NCBI RefSeq assembly: GCF_023544665.1
Contig: NZ_JAMJFL010000043.1
Location: 1 to 41,237, forward strand
DNA from: Streptomyces sp. YS415
GTDB taxonomy: Bacteria; Actinomycetota; Actinomycetes; Streptomycetales; Streptomycetaceae
DNA: 41,237 bases
Reading direction: 5' to 3'
Part shown: piece by piece, positions 15,636-25,000 of the stretch
Layout: each line of letters opens with the position of its first letter
How positions within the stretch are numbered: the first letter of the stretch is position 1
Notes under the pieces: model-generated
Seen by the model: only the letters and a program-made list of their open reading frames with translations
Databases searched by the model: none
Told to the model about the DNA's origin: nothing
Made by a program: the position numbers and the translations under genes

Positions 15636-17060
15636 GTGGAGTGGTTCACCGCACCCGAGTACTGGCTGAGCCGGCTGGTCTTCCAGCGGGCGCTGGCCGG
15701 CGTGTACCTCGTCGCGTTCCTGACGGCGGCGCTCCAGTTCCGCGCGCTGATCGGCGAGCGCGGCCTGCTGCCCGTTCCGCGCCACGTGGCGCGGGTGCCG
15801 TTCAAGGCGGCGCCGAGCCTGTTCCACTTCCGCTACTCGGACCGGCTGTTCGCGCTGTGCGCCTGGTCGGGCTGCGCGGTGTCGGCGGCGCTGCTCGCGG
15901 GAGCGGACGGGCTGCTGCCGCTGTGGGGCGGCATGCTGCTGTGGCTGGTGCCCTGGGTGCTGTACCTGTCGATCGTCAACGTGGGGCAGACCTGGTACTC
16001 GTTCGGCTGGGAGTCCCTGCTGCTGGAGGTGGGCTTCCTCGCCGTCCTCCTCGGCAACGACGAGGTGGCCCCGCCGATCGTGGTGCTGTTCCTGCTGCGC
16101 TGGGTCCTGTTCCGCGTCGAGTTCGGGGCGGGGCTGATCAAGATGCGCGGCGACGAGTGCTGGCGGAAGCTGACCTGTCTCGACCACCACCACGAGACCC
16201 AGCCGATGCCCGGCCCGCTGAGCTGGTTCTTCCACCATCTCCCGCGACCGCTGCACCGGGTGGAGGCGGCCGCCAACCACGTCACCCAACTGGTGGTGCC
16301 GTTCCTGCTGTTCGCCCCGCAGCCGATCGCCACGGCCGCCGCTGCCCTGATGATCCTCACCCAGCTGTGGCTGGTGCTGTCGGGGAACTTCTCCTGGCTG
16401 AACTGGATCACCGTCGTGCTGGCGCTGTCCGCGCTCGAACTCCCCGACACCTCTCCCTCGGCGGTGCCGGACGCGCCCGCGTGGTACCAGGCCGTGGTCC
16501 TCGCCGTCTCCGCCCTGCTCCTCGCCCTCAGCTACCGCCCGGTCCGCAACATGGTCTCCCGCCGCCAGGTCATGAACCGCTCCTTCGACCCGCTCCATCT
16601 GGTCAACACCTACGGCGCGTTCGGCAGCGTCAGCCGGGTCCGCCACGAAGTGGTGATCGAGGGCACGGACGAGGACGTTCCGCGCGAGGACTCCGACTGG
16701 CGGGAGTACGAGTTCAAGGGCAAGCCCGGCGATCCCCGGCACTGGCCGCGGCAGTTCGCGCCGTACCACCTCAGGCTGGACTGGATGATGTGGTTCGCGG
16801 CGCTCTCCCCCGCCTACGCGGGCACCTGGTTCGGCACCCTGGTGGAGCGCCTGCTGGAGAACGACCCGGCCACCCTGAAACTCCTGCGCCGCTCCCCCTT
16901 CCCGCCCGACGCGCCGCCCCGCTACATCCGGGCCCGCCTGTTCCGCTACCGCTTCACGACCTGGCGCGAGCTGCGGGAGACGGGCGCGTGCTGGGACCGG
17001 ACGTATGTACGCGAATACCTGCCGCCCACCCGGCTGGCGGGGGTGTCTCAGAGGTCGTAG
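15636..17060 (+). CDS. Lipase-maturation-factor-like integral membrane protein
   Basis: 474 residues from GTG 15636, seven bases after GAAGGAG; the frame opens at 15534 but the extension looks non-coding. Several membrane segments are visible (around FQRALAGVYLVAFLTAALQF, LWGGMLLWLVPWVLYLSIV, LLLEVGFLAVLLG and FLLFAPQPIATAAAALMIL). Motifs include YSFGWESLLLEVGF, GAGLIKMRGDECW, and the C-terminal domain with NTYGAFGSVSR and DWMMWFAAL. These match the LMF1/LMF family, named for vertebrate lipase maturation; the bacterial role is unsettled. Its 3' end overlaps the convergent lactonase gene by 13 bp. Confidence 0.85.
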   Translation: MEWFTAPEYWLSRLVFQRALAGVYLVAFLTAALQFRALIGERGLLPVPRHVARVPFKAAPSLFHFRYSDRLFALCAWSGCAVSAALLAGADGLLPLWGGMLLWLVPWVLYLSIVNVGQTWYSFGWESLLLEVGFLAVLLGNDEVAPPIVVLFLLRWVLFRVEFGAGLIKMRGDECWRKLTCLDHHHETQPMPGPLSWFFHHLPRPLHRVEAAANHVTQLVVPFLLFAPQPIATAAAALMILTQLWLVLSGNFSWLNWITVVLALSALELPDTSPSAVPDAPAWYQAVVLAVSALLLALSYRPVRNMVSRRQVMNRSFDPLHLVNTYGAFGSVSRVRHEVVIEGTDEDVPREDSDWREYEFKGKPGDPRHWPRQFAPYHLRLDWMMWFAALSPAYAGTWFGTLVERLLENDPATLKLLRRSPFPPDAPPRYIRARLFRYRFTTWRELRETGACWDRTYVREYLPPTRLAGVSQRS

Positions 17061-17866
17061 ACGCGGCGGGCGGTGCCGCTGCGGAACTCGTCCCCGTCCG
17101 CCAGCATCCGCGTGACGGCGAGCACGTCGGCGTAGGAGGCGAGCGGGGTGCACACCGGCCAGTCCGAGCCGAACATCAGCCGGTGCGGGCCGAAGGCATC
17201 GAGCACGGTGTCGGCGTACGGGCGCAGGTCGTCGACGGTCCAGGAGCCGGGGTCGGCCTCGGTGAGCAGGCCGGAGAGCTTGCACACTGTGTTGGGCAGC
17301 GCGGCCAGGGCGCGCAGGCCGGTGGCCCAGGGTTCGAGGGCGCCGGAGGCGACGGGCGGTTTGCCCGCGTGGTCCAGGACGAAGGTGAGTCCGGGCAGGG
17401 CGGCGGCCGCCTCGGCGCAGGCGGGGAGCTGTTGGGGCCGCACCACGAGGTCGTACACCAGTCCGGCCTCGGCGACGGCCCTCAGGCCACGGCGTACGTC
17501 CGCGCGCAGCAGCCACCGCGGGTCCGGCTCCCCCTGGACCTGGTGCCGGATGCCCTTGAGGTCCCGGCCGCCGGGGAGTTCGCGCAGGCGGGCGAGTTCG
17601 TCGGCGACGCCGGGGGCGGTCAGGTCGGTCCAGCCGACCACCCCGGCGACGAGGTCGTGCCCGGCGGCGAGGGCCAGGAGCTCCGGGGTCTCCTCCGGCA
17701 CGGTGACGGTCTGGACGAGGACCACTTGATCCACGCCTGCCGCGCGGGCCCGAGGCGCCAGCTCCGTGACGGTGAAGTCGCGTCGGAGAGGGCTGCCCGG
17801 AGCGATCCAGCCCTGGTCGCGGACGGACAGCTCCCAGACATGGACGTGCGCGTCCACCACCGTCAT
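17048..17866 (-). CDS. Amidohydrolase-family sugar lactonase (probable L-fuconolactonase)
   Basis: 272 residues, amidohydrolase-2 fold: DAHVHVWE with metal His7/His9, RHQVQGE, LDHAGKPP and FGSDWPV. Lactone hydrolases of the L-fucono/L-rhamnono type belong here. The preceding genes encode a sugar-oxidising AKR, an SDR and L-fuconate dehydratase, so hydrolysis of L-fuconolactone to L-fuconate is the best reading; the substrate is inferred from context. Start ATG 17866 overlaps the AKR stop by 4 bp (ATGA), showing translational coupling. Last gene of the operon; its end overlaps the convergent LMF-like gene by 13 bp, leaving no room for a separate terminator. Confidence 0.85.
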   Translation of the reverse strand: MTVVDAHVHVWELSVRDQGWIAPGSPLRRDFTVTELAPRARAAGVDQVVLVQTVTVPEETPELLALAAGHDLVAGVVGWTDLTAPGVADELARLRELPGGRDLKGIRHQVQGEPDPRWLLRADVRRGLRAVAEAGLVYDLVVRPQQLPACAEAAAALPGLTFVLDHAGKPPVASGALEPWATGLRALAALPNTVCKLSGLLTEADPGSWTVDDLRPYADTVLDAFGPHRLMFGSDWPVCTPLASYADVLAVTRMLADGDEFRSGTARRVYDL

Positions 17867-18798
17867 GGCAGCTCCTCGCCCAGCAGGCCCGACTCCCGCA
17901 GCTCCTGCCAGAAGGAGGCGGGGACGGGGGTCGCGAACTGCTCGGCGCAGTCGTGGACCTCGGCTGCCGACCGGGCGCCCACGAGCACGCCGGTGACCGC
18001 CGGATGGGCCGCGCAGAAGGCCAGGGCCGCTGCGCGCAGGGTGATGCCGTGACGCTCGGCCGTCTCCTTCATGCGCAGGGCACGGTCCACCAACTCGTCC
18101 GGAGCCTGTGCGTAGTTGTACGGCGCTCCCGGCCGCGGATCCGCCAGCAGACCGGAGTTGAAGGGCCCGCCGATCACCACCGACGTGCCGCGTTCCACGG
18201 CGGCGGGCAGCATCTCGGCGAGGGCGCTCTGGTCGAGCAGGGTGTAGCGGCCGGCGCAGAGGACCACGTCCAGGTCGGTGTCGCGGATGAAGCGGGTGAG
18301 CATCTCCGCCTGGTTCATGCCGGCGCCGATCGCGCCGACCACCCCCTCGGAGCGAAGCTTCTCCAGCGCCGGGTAGCCCTCGCGGAAGGCCTCCTCGGCG
18401 TGGTCGTCGGGGTCGTGGAGGTAGACGATGTCCACGCGGTCCAGGCCCAGGCGTTCCAGACTGGCGTCCAGGGTGCGCCGGATGCCGTCGGCGGTGAAGT
18501 CCCACACCCGGCGGTGGGTGGCGGGGACGGCGAAGCCGTGGGCCAGGTCGTCGCCGCCCTCGTCCGAGGGCTCGAGGCGGCGGCCCACCTTCGTCGAGAT
18601 GGTGTACTCCTCGCGGGGCCGCTCGCGCAGGGCGGCACCGAGGCGCAGCTCGGACAGGCCGAGGCCGTAGTGCGGGGCCGTGTCGAAGTAGCGGATGCCG
18701 CGGTCCCAGGCGGCGCCGACCGCCTCGTACGCCTGCTCGTCGGTGACCTCGGTGTAGAGGTTGCCGAGGGCCCCGGCGCCGAGGCCGAGCCGGGTCAC
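17863..18798 (-). CDS. Aldo/keto reductase (probable L-fucose dehydrogenase)
   Basis: 311 residues from GTG 18798, overlapping the SDR stop by 4 bp (GTGA). AKR catalytic residues are intact: Asp39 and Tyr44 in FDTAPHYG, Lys70 in STKVGRR, His128 in VYLHDPD. AKRs of this type include D-threo-aldose/L-fucose 1-dehydrogenases, which oxidise L-fucose to the 1,5-lactone with NAD(P)+. Its position between a lactonase and the FucD-like dehydratase supports that role. The gene could instead act on another 6-deoxy or D-arabinose-type aldose. Confidence 0.85.
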   Translation of the reverse strand: MTRLGLGAGALGNLYTEVTDEQAYEAVGAAWDRGIRYFDTAPHYGLGLSELRLGAALRERPREEYTISTKVGRRLEPSDEGGDDLAHGFAVPATHRRVWDFTADGIRRTLDASLERLGLDRVDIVYLHDPDDHAEEAFREGYPALEKLRSEGVVGAIGAGMNQAEMLTRFIRDTDLDVVLCAGRYTLLDQSALAEMLPAAVERGTSVVIGGPFNSGLLADPRPGAPYNYAQAPDELVDRALRMKETAERHGITLRAAALAFCAAHPAVTGVLVGARSAAEVHDCAEQFATPVPASFWQELRESGLLGEELP

Positions 18799-19550
18799 GC
18801 GGTCACCGGCCGCAGGCGCAGGCCCTGCATGCCGCCGTCCACGGCGAGGGCGGTGCCGGTGGTGGCGCCGGACAGCGGGCTCGCCAGGTAGGCGATGGCA
18901 CCGGCCACTTCGTCGGCCGAGACGAGGCGTCCGGTGGGCTGGCGGGCCTCCAGGGCGGCGCGCTCGGCGGCGGGGTCGGGGGCCCGGGCGAGCAGCCGGC
19001 CGATCCAGGGGGTGTCCGCCGTGCCGGGGTTGACGCAGTTGACGCGGATGCCCTCGCGGACGTGGTCGGCGGCCATGGCGAGGGTGAGTGCCTGCACGGC
19101 CCCCTTGGTGGCGCTGTACAGCGCGCGCTGGGGCAGACCCGCCGTGGCGGCGATCGAGCAGGTGTTGACGATCGCAGCGTGCCGTGACGCGCGCAGGTGC
19201 GGCAGGGCGGCGCGCGTCGTGCGGACGATGCCGACGACGTTGACGTCCCAGACGTGGTGCCACTCGGCGTCGTCGTTGTCCTCGACGGTGCCCTGGGCGC
19301 CGATGCCCGCGTTGTTGACCAGCACGTCGAGGCCGCCGAGGTCGGCCACGGCGGCGGCGACCGCCTCGCGTACCCCGGCGTCGTCGGTGACGTCGGCCCG
19401 GTAGGCGAGCAGCGGTTCGTCCACCGGGGCCGGGTCGAGGTCGAGGACGGCGACCCGGGCGCCGCGCGCGGCGAGAAGGTGCGCCGTGGCCCGTCCGATG
19501 CCGGAGGCGCCCCCGGTCACCAGCGCCTTGAGTCCCGCGAACTCGCTCAT
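18795..19550 (-). CDS. SDR oxidoreductase (probable 2-keto-3-deoxy-L-fuconate dehydrogenase)
   Basis: 251 residues. Rossmann motif TGGASGIG at 12-19, NNAG at 79-82, and catalytic Ser132, Tyr145 and Lys149 all present. ATG 19550 overlaps the dehydratase stop by 4 bp (ATGA). In the non-phosphorylating L-fucose route an SDR oxidises 2-keto-3-deoxy-L-fuconate at C4 with NAD+, and this gene directly follows the dehydratase making that substrate. The assignment rests on context. The final hydrolase that splits the diketo product into pyruvate and lactate is not visible in the window. Confidence 0.85.
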   Translation of the reverse strand: MSEFAGLKALVTGGASGIGRATAHLLAARGARVAVLDLDPAPVDEPLLAYRADVTDDAGVREAVAAAVADLGGLDVLVNNAGIGAQGTVEDNDDAEWHHVWDVNVVGIVRTTRAALPHLRASRHAAIVNTCSIAATAGLPQRALYSATKGAVQALTLAMAADHVREGIRVNCVNPGTADTPWIGRLLARAPDPAAERAALEARQPTGRLVSADEVAGAIAYLASPLSGATTGTALAVDGGMQGLRLRPVTA

Positions 19551-20875
19551 GCGGTGTGCCCCTTCTGCTCGTCGGGGGCGGCGGCCCAGTAGGCGCCGTC
19601 CGGGAAGGTGTACCGGGCGACGGACTCGGGCCGCATGGCCGCCGAGAAGCCCGGAGCGGTGGGTGCGGCGTAGTGGCCCTCGCGGATCACCACGGGGTCG
19701 AGGAAGTGGTCGTGCAGGTGGTCGACGTACTCGATGACCCGGTTCTCGGTGGTCCCGGTGACCGCGACGTAGTCGAACATCGACAGGTGCTGGACGAGTT
19801 CGCACAGTCCGACCCCGCCGGCGTGCGGGCAGACCGGGACGCCGAACTTGGCGGCCAGCAGCAGGATGGCGAGGTTCTCGTTGACGCCGCCGACGCGGGC
19901 CGCGTCGATCTGGACGATGTCGAGGGCGCCGGCCTGGAGCAGTTGCTTGAACACGACCCGGTTGTGGACGTGTTCACCGGTGGCGACCTTCACCGGCGTG
20001 ACCGCCTCGCGGATCGCCGCATGGCCGAGGATGTCGTCGGGGCTGGTGGGCTCCTCGATCCAGTACGGGCCGAACTCGGCGAGGGCACGGGTCCAGCGGA
20101 TCGCCTCGGGCACGTCCCAGCGCTGGTTGGCGTCGAGCGCGAGGCGGATCTCCGGGCCGACGGCCGAGCGGGCGGCACGGCAGCGCCGGATGTCGTCGTC
20201 CAGGTCGGCGCCGACCTTGAGCTTGATCTGGCGGAAGCCGTCGGCGACGGCCTCGGCGGCGAGCCGGGTGAGCTTCGCGTCGTCGTAGCCGAGCCAGCCC
20301 GGGGAGGTGGTGTAGGCGGGGTAGCCCGTGCGCCGCAGGGCGGCGGAGCGCTCGTCGGCGCCGTCCCGGCCCCGGCGCAGGAGTTCCAGGGCCTCCTCGG
20401 GGGTGAGGGCGTCGGTGAGGTACCGGAAGTCGATCTGGCGGACGATCCACTCGGGTCCGGCGTCGGCCAGGAACCGCCACAGCGGCTTGCCGGCGCGCTT
20501 GGCGGCCAGGTCCCACACGGCGTTGACGACCGCCCCGATCGCCATGTGCATCACGCCCTTCTCGGGGCCCAGCCAGCGCAGTTGGCTGTCGCCCACCAAG
20601 TCGCGGCTCAACGTCCCCGGGTCCGCGCACAGTTCGTCGACGGACCGTCCGGTCACATGCCCGCGCAGGGCGTCGATCGCGGCGACCTGGACCTCGTTGC
20701 CCCGCCCGATGGTGAAGGCGAATCCGTGCCCCTCGTGCCCGTCGGCGGCATCGGTGCGCAGGACGACGTAGGCCGCCGAGTAGTCGGGGTCCGGGTTCAT
20801 CGCGTCGGAGCCGTCGAGCTCCCGGGAGGTGGGGAAGCGGATGTCGTAGGTGTCCACCGCGGTGATGCGATTCAT
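19547..20875 (-). CDS. L-fuconate dehydratase (enolase superfamily, FucD-like)
   Basis: 442 residues, full FucD length. Catalytic set in place: Lys218 and Lys220 in IKLKVG, metal ligands Asp248 (LALDANQRW), Glu274 (WIEEP) and Glu301 (TGEHVHN), and His351 in CPHAGG. As I recall, these numbers coincide with those reported for Xanthomonas FucD, strong support for the assignment. It dehydrates L-fuconate to 2-keto-3-deoxy-L-fuconate. ATG 20875 follows GGAGAATGG. It heads four genes joined by 4-bp overlaps. A 68-bp gap separates it from the upstream AlkZ-like gene, so it may share that transcript or have its own promoter. Confidence 0.92.
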   Translation of the reverse strand: MNRITAVDTYDIRFPTSRELDGSDAMNPDPDYSAAYVVLRTDAADGHEGHGFAFTIGRGNEVQVAAIDALRGHVTGRSVDELCADPGTLSRDLVGDSQLRWLGPEKGVMHMAIGAVVNAVWDLAAKRAGKPLWRFLADAGPEWIVRQIDFRYLTDALTPEEALELLRRGRDGADERSAALRRTGYPAYTTSPGWLGYDDAKLTRLAAEAVADGFRQIKLKVGADLDDDIRRCRAARSAVGPEIRLALDANQRWDVPEAIRWTRALAEFGPYWIEEPTSPDDILGHAAIREAVTPVKVATGEHVHNRVVFKQLLQAGALDIVQIDAARVGGVNENLAILLLAAKFGVPVCPHAGGVGLCELVQHLSMFDYVAVTGTTENRVIEYVDHLHDHFLDPVVIREGHYAAPTAPGFSAAMRPESVARYTFPDGAYWAAAPDEQKGHTA

Positions 20876-20943
20876 ACGACCATTCTCCGCCGAACGGCCC
20901 CCGAGCGGGCAGATTTCGCGGATTTCTGCCTCCAGAGATCCGA

Positions 20944-22077
20944 TCAATCGGCGGGGAGTACGCGTACCTGGCCGACGGGGAGCTTCTTCCACCAGTGGCC
21001 GTAGCGGCTGTAGACGCGTGGTTCGCGTTCCGCCAGCAGCGTCAGCAGGGAGTCGGCCTCCTGGGCCAGTCCCTCCCACACCTCGGGCGGCAGCTCGTGG
21101 AAGGCCATCGCCTCGATGCCGCCCTCGGCCGGGCGCCACACGCCCGCCACCTGGCCGTCGACCAGCAGCGTCGGCAGCACGTCGCCGTTGACGCGGATCA
21201 CCAGCGGGCGATAGGCGGGCGGGATCACCCGGGCACGGTCGGCGTGGGCGAGCAGCACGCTGTCCCACATCGCCATCAGCCGGGGCGGGGCCGGGGTGTC
21301 CGCGGGCGGGCGCGGGGCGCCCGGGATGTCGTAGAGGACCGTGCCGTCGGGGCCGTGCAGTTCCTCCAGGGAGTCGGCGAGCGCCCGCAGCGCGGCGCGG
21401 ACCCGGGTCCGCTGCACGGTGGCGAACTGGGCCAGGTCGGCGAGGGAGGCGGGCCCGAAGGAGGACAGATAGCGCAGGGCGAGAGCCTGCAGCGCCTCCT
21501 CGGGCCCTGCCTCGGCCCGGCCCTCCGGCCCCGCGACGTACGCCGGCGACGTGCCGAACGACCACGGCCCGCCGGTCACCGTGTGCACGAGCGGGGTGAA
21601 GGCCCGCAGGCCCCACCACGCCCCCTCCTTCCGTTCCGCGCCGACCCGTTCCCCGAGCCACGCCGTCATCTCGCCGTTCGAACGCGGCTCGGCCGCGAAC
21701 TCCAGCAGCCCCGGCTCCAGTTCGGCGGCGTCGGCCGGGGTGAGCCCGGCGGCGGCGAAGCGGTACCCGAGCCGGGAGGCGTGCAGCGTCGGCCGCATCG
21801 CCTCCCGGAGCATGGGGTAGTCCTCGCGGTGGACGGCGTGCAGGGTGATCCGCAGCAGGGTCGCCTTCAGGAGCGTGCGGTCGGCGAAGGCGGCGTCCAG
21901 ATCGGCGGGCGCGAAGCCGGCGAGCCGGTTCCACAGCGCGAGATACGGCGACGCGGGCTGCTGCGCCTGCACCGCGAGGATCCGCCACACCGCCTCGGCC
22001 GCCTCCAGCGGCTCGCGGCGCAGCAGCAGCTGGCGGCCGAGGGTGGCCCTGTTCAGTTCCCGCGCGCTGATCTTCAC
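20944..22077 (-). CDS. Winged-helix DNA-binding protein, AlkZ-like DNA glycosylase family
   Basis: 377 residues, start GTG 22077 overlapping the mannosidase stop by 4 bp (GTGA). It belongs to the winged-helix (HTH_42) family that includes Streptomyces AlkZ and E. coli YcaQ, glycosylases that unhook bulky or crosslinked alkylguanines. The motif AVQAQQPAS near the N-terminus places Gln37 and Gln39 as a QxQ pair; as I recall, AlkZ uses Gln37 and Gln39, so a catalytic role is plausible. Tandem winged helices, including SFGPASLADLAQFATVQRTRV, and the C-terminal ending typical of the family are seen. Coupling to a glycosidase is unexpected. A regulatory role cannot be excluded. Confidence 0.82.
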   Translation of the reverse strand: MKISARELNRATLGRQLLLRREPLEAAEAVWRILAVQAQQPASPYLALWNRLAGFAPADLDAAFADRTLLKATLLRITLHAVHREDYPMLREAMRPTLHASRLGYRFAAAGLTPADAAELEPGLLEFAAEPRSNGEMTAWLGERVGAERKEGAWWGLRAFTPLVHTVTGGPWSFGTSPAYVAGPEGRAEAGPEEALQALALRYLSSFGPASLADLAQFATVQRTRVRAALRALADSLEELHGPDGTVLYDIPGAPRPPADTPAPPRLMAMWDSVLLAHADRARVIPPAYRPLVIRVNGDVLPTLLVDGQVAGVWRPAEGGIEAMAFHELPPEVWEGLAQEADSLLTLLAEREPRVYSRYGHWWKKLPVGQVRVLPAD

Positions 22078-25000
22078 GCCACGGATTCTGCCCTCCGGAA
22101 CCGCAGCGTCACCAGCTCGAACGGCCGCAGTCGTACGGCGACCCGGTTGCCGTCCCGCTCGACGGCACCGTCCGTGAGCGGGCGCTCCAGCAGGTCCGTG
22201 GCCGTGACCTCCGCGACCTCGAAACCGGCGGTGAGGGTCGCGCGGGAGCGGCCTCCGTGCGCTTCGTGGAAGCGGACGACCACATCGCCGCTGCCGTCGT
22301 CGGCGAGCTTGACCGCGGTGACGACGACCTCCTCCCGGTCGACGCCGACCAGGGGGGCGACCTCCCCGGCGCCGGTGCGCCGCCGTCCGGGCAGGTTGAT
22401 CCGCCAGCCCTCGCGGACGGCGTCCCCGATGCCCGCGCCCGGCACCAGGGCGTGCCGGAAGCGGTGGACGCCCTGGTCGGTCTCGGGGTCGGGGAAGCGC
22501 GGGGCGCGCAGCAGGGAGACCCGCACCGTGGTGGTCGTCCCGCGGTCGCCGTCGGTGCGGACGGTGCGGGTCACGTCATGGCCGTACGTCGAGTCGTTGA
22601 CGATCGCCACTCCCCAGCCCGGCTCCTCCAGGTGCACGAACCGGTGGTTGCAGGCCTCGAACTTCGCCGCCTCCCATGAGGTGTTGGTGTGGGTGGGCCG
22701 GTGGACGTGCCCGAACTGGGTCTCGGAGGCGTACCGTTCGGCGTGCACGTCGAGCGGGAAGGCGAGCTTCAGGAACTTCTCCGTCTCGTGCCAGTCGACC
22801 TCCGTGTCCACGAGCAGCCGCCGCTCCCCCGGCGCCAGGGAGAGCACCTGTGTGACGCGCGAGCCGCCGAAGGAGCGCACGATCCGCACCCCGTCCCCCT
22901 CGGGCACGATCTCGTCCACCTCGATGAGATCGGTGACCGTGTTCCGGTAGAACTCGTCCACGTCCCAGGCGTCCCACATGTTCGGGAAGTCGGGGTGGAG
23001 CTGGAGGAGGTTCGCGGCGCGTCCGGGCGCGATCGTCTCGCGGTCGGCGTCGAGGTCGTGGGCGGAGACGACCAGCCCGCGCGCGTCGATCCCGATCCGC
23101 AGCAGGCCGTTGTCGAGGACGTGCCCGCCGTCGGGACCCGGAGTGATGCGGGTCCGGCCCTCGTCGAGGGGGGTCCGCGCTCCGCCCGCCGGGACGCCGT
23201 CGCGGCCGTGCGGGGCGGAGTTGAACATGAGCGGGGCCGAGCCCTCGCCGGCCAGGGCGCCCTGGGCGGCGTCGATGATCCCGGTCAGCTCCGCGGCGAG
23301 CCGCTCGTAGGTCGCCCGCGCCTCCCGGTGCACCCACGCAATGGACGAGCCGGGCAGGATGTCGTGGAACTGGTGGAGCAGCACCGTCTTCCAGATGCGG
23401 TCCAGCTCCTCGTACGGATAGGGGAATCCGGTGCGCACCGCGGCCGTCGCGGCCCACAGTTCGGCCTCGCGCAGGAGGTGCTCGCTGCGCCGGTTGCCCT
23501 GCTTGGTCCTCGCCTGGCTGGTGAGGGTGGCGCGGTGGAGTTCGAGGTAGAGCTCGCCGACCCAGACCGGTGGGTTCGGGTACTCGGCCTCCGCCTCGGC
23601 GAAGAACTCCGCCGGGGTCTTCCACACCACGGTCGCCGAGCCTTCGAGGTCGCGCAGGCGGGCCGCCTTGGCGACCATCTCGCGGGTGGTGCCGCCGCCT
23701 CCGTCGCCCCAGCCGGTGGGCGCGAGGGAGTGCCGGGCGGCGCCCTTGTCCCGGAAGTTCCGGGCGGCGTGGGCGATCTCGGCGCCGTGCATGGAGCAGT
23801 TGTAGGTGTCGACGGGCGGGAAGTGCGTGAAGATCCGGGTGCCGTCGATGCCCTCCCAGCGGAAGGTGTGGTGCGGGAAGGCGTTCGTCCGCGACCAGGA
23901 CATCTTCTGCGTCAGCAGCCACTTGGAGCCCGCCGCCCTGATGATCTGGGGGAGGCCCGCGGCGAAGCCGAAGGTGTCGGGCAGCCACGCCTCGTCGTTC
24001 TCGATGCCGAACTCGTCGAGGAAGAACCGCTTGCCGTGCACGAACTGCCGGGCCATCGCCTCCGAGCCCGGCATGTTGGTGTCCGACTCCACCCACATCC
24101 CGCCGGCCGGCACGAACCGCCCGTCCGCCACCGCCTTCTTCACCCGCGCCCACACCTCGGGCCGGTGCTCCTTCACCCACGCCCACTGCTGGGCCTGGGA
24201 CATGGCGAACACGAAGTCCGGCTCGTCCTCCAGCAGCGCGGTCATGTTGGCGGTGGTGCGGGCCACCTTGCGGACCGTCTCGCGCAGCGGCCACAGCCAC
24301 GCCGAGTCGATGTGCGCGTGGCCGACGGCGCTGATGCGATGGGCGGAGGGCACGGCCGGTGCGGACAGGACCGTCTCGAGCCGGGCCCGCGCCCGCGCCG
24401 CCGTGCCGTTGACGTCCTGGAGGTCGATGGCGTCCAGCGCCCGCTCCACCGCCCGCAGGAGGTCCCAGCGCCGCGCGGAGTCCACGGGCAGCTCGGCCAT
24501 CAGCTCGCCGAGCACCTCCAGGTCGAGCACCAGCTCCCACACCGTCTCGTCGAGGACGGCGAGATCCATCCGGGCGAGCGTGTACTGCGGTGCGCTGCCC
24601 GCGGTGTCCTTGTCGCCCAACGGGGTGGGCGCGAAGGGGCGGTAGCCGAGGACGACCGGGTTGGACGCGGCCTCGACGTGCAGCCGCACCTCCTCGCCGC
24701 CCTCGACGGGCGCGCCGATCCGTACCCACTGGTTGCGCGGGTTGAGTCCCTTCACCGGGGTGCCGTCGGGCCGGTAGACCAGGCCCTCGCACTGGAAGCC
24801 GGGCATGTTCTCGTCGAAGCCGAGGTCGAGCAGCGCCTCGACGGTCCGTCCGGCCCACGCCTCGGGGACGGTGCCGGTGACCCGGAACCAGCTGGTGCCC
24901 CACGGGGCACCCCACTGGGCGCCCACCTCGATCGGCTCGGGCTCGGCCGCCAGTCCCTCGGCGACCGGCACGGGCTCACCGGGCGCATGCCACACCGCGA

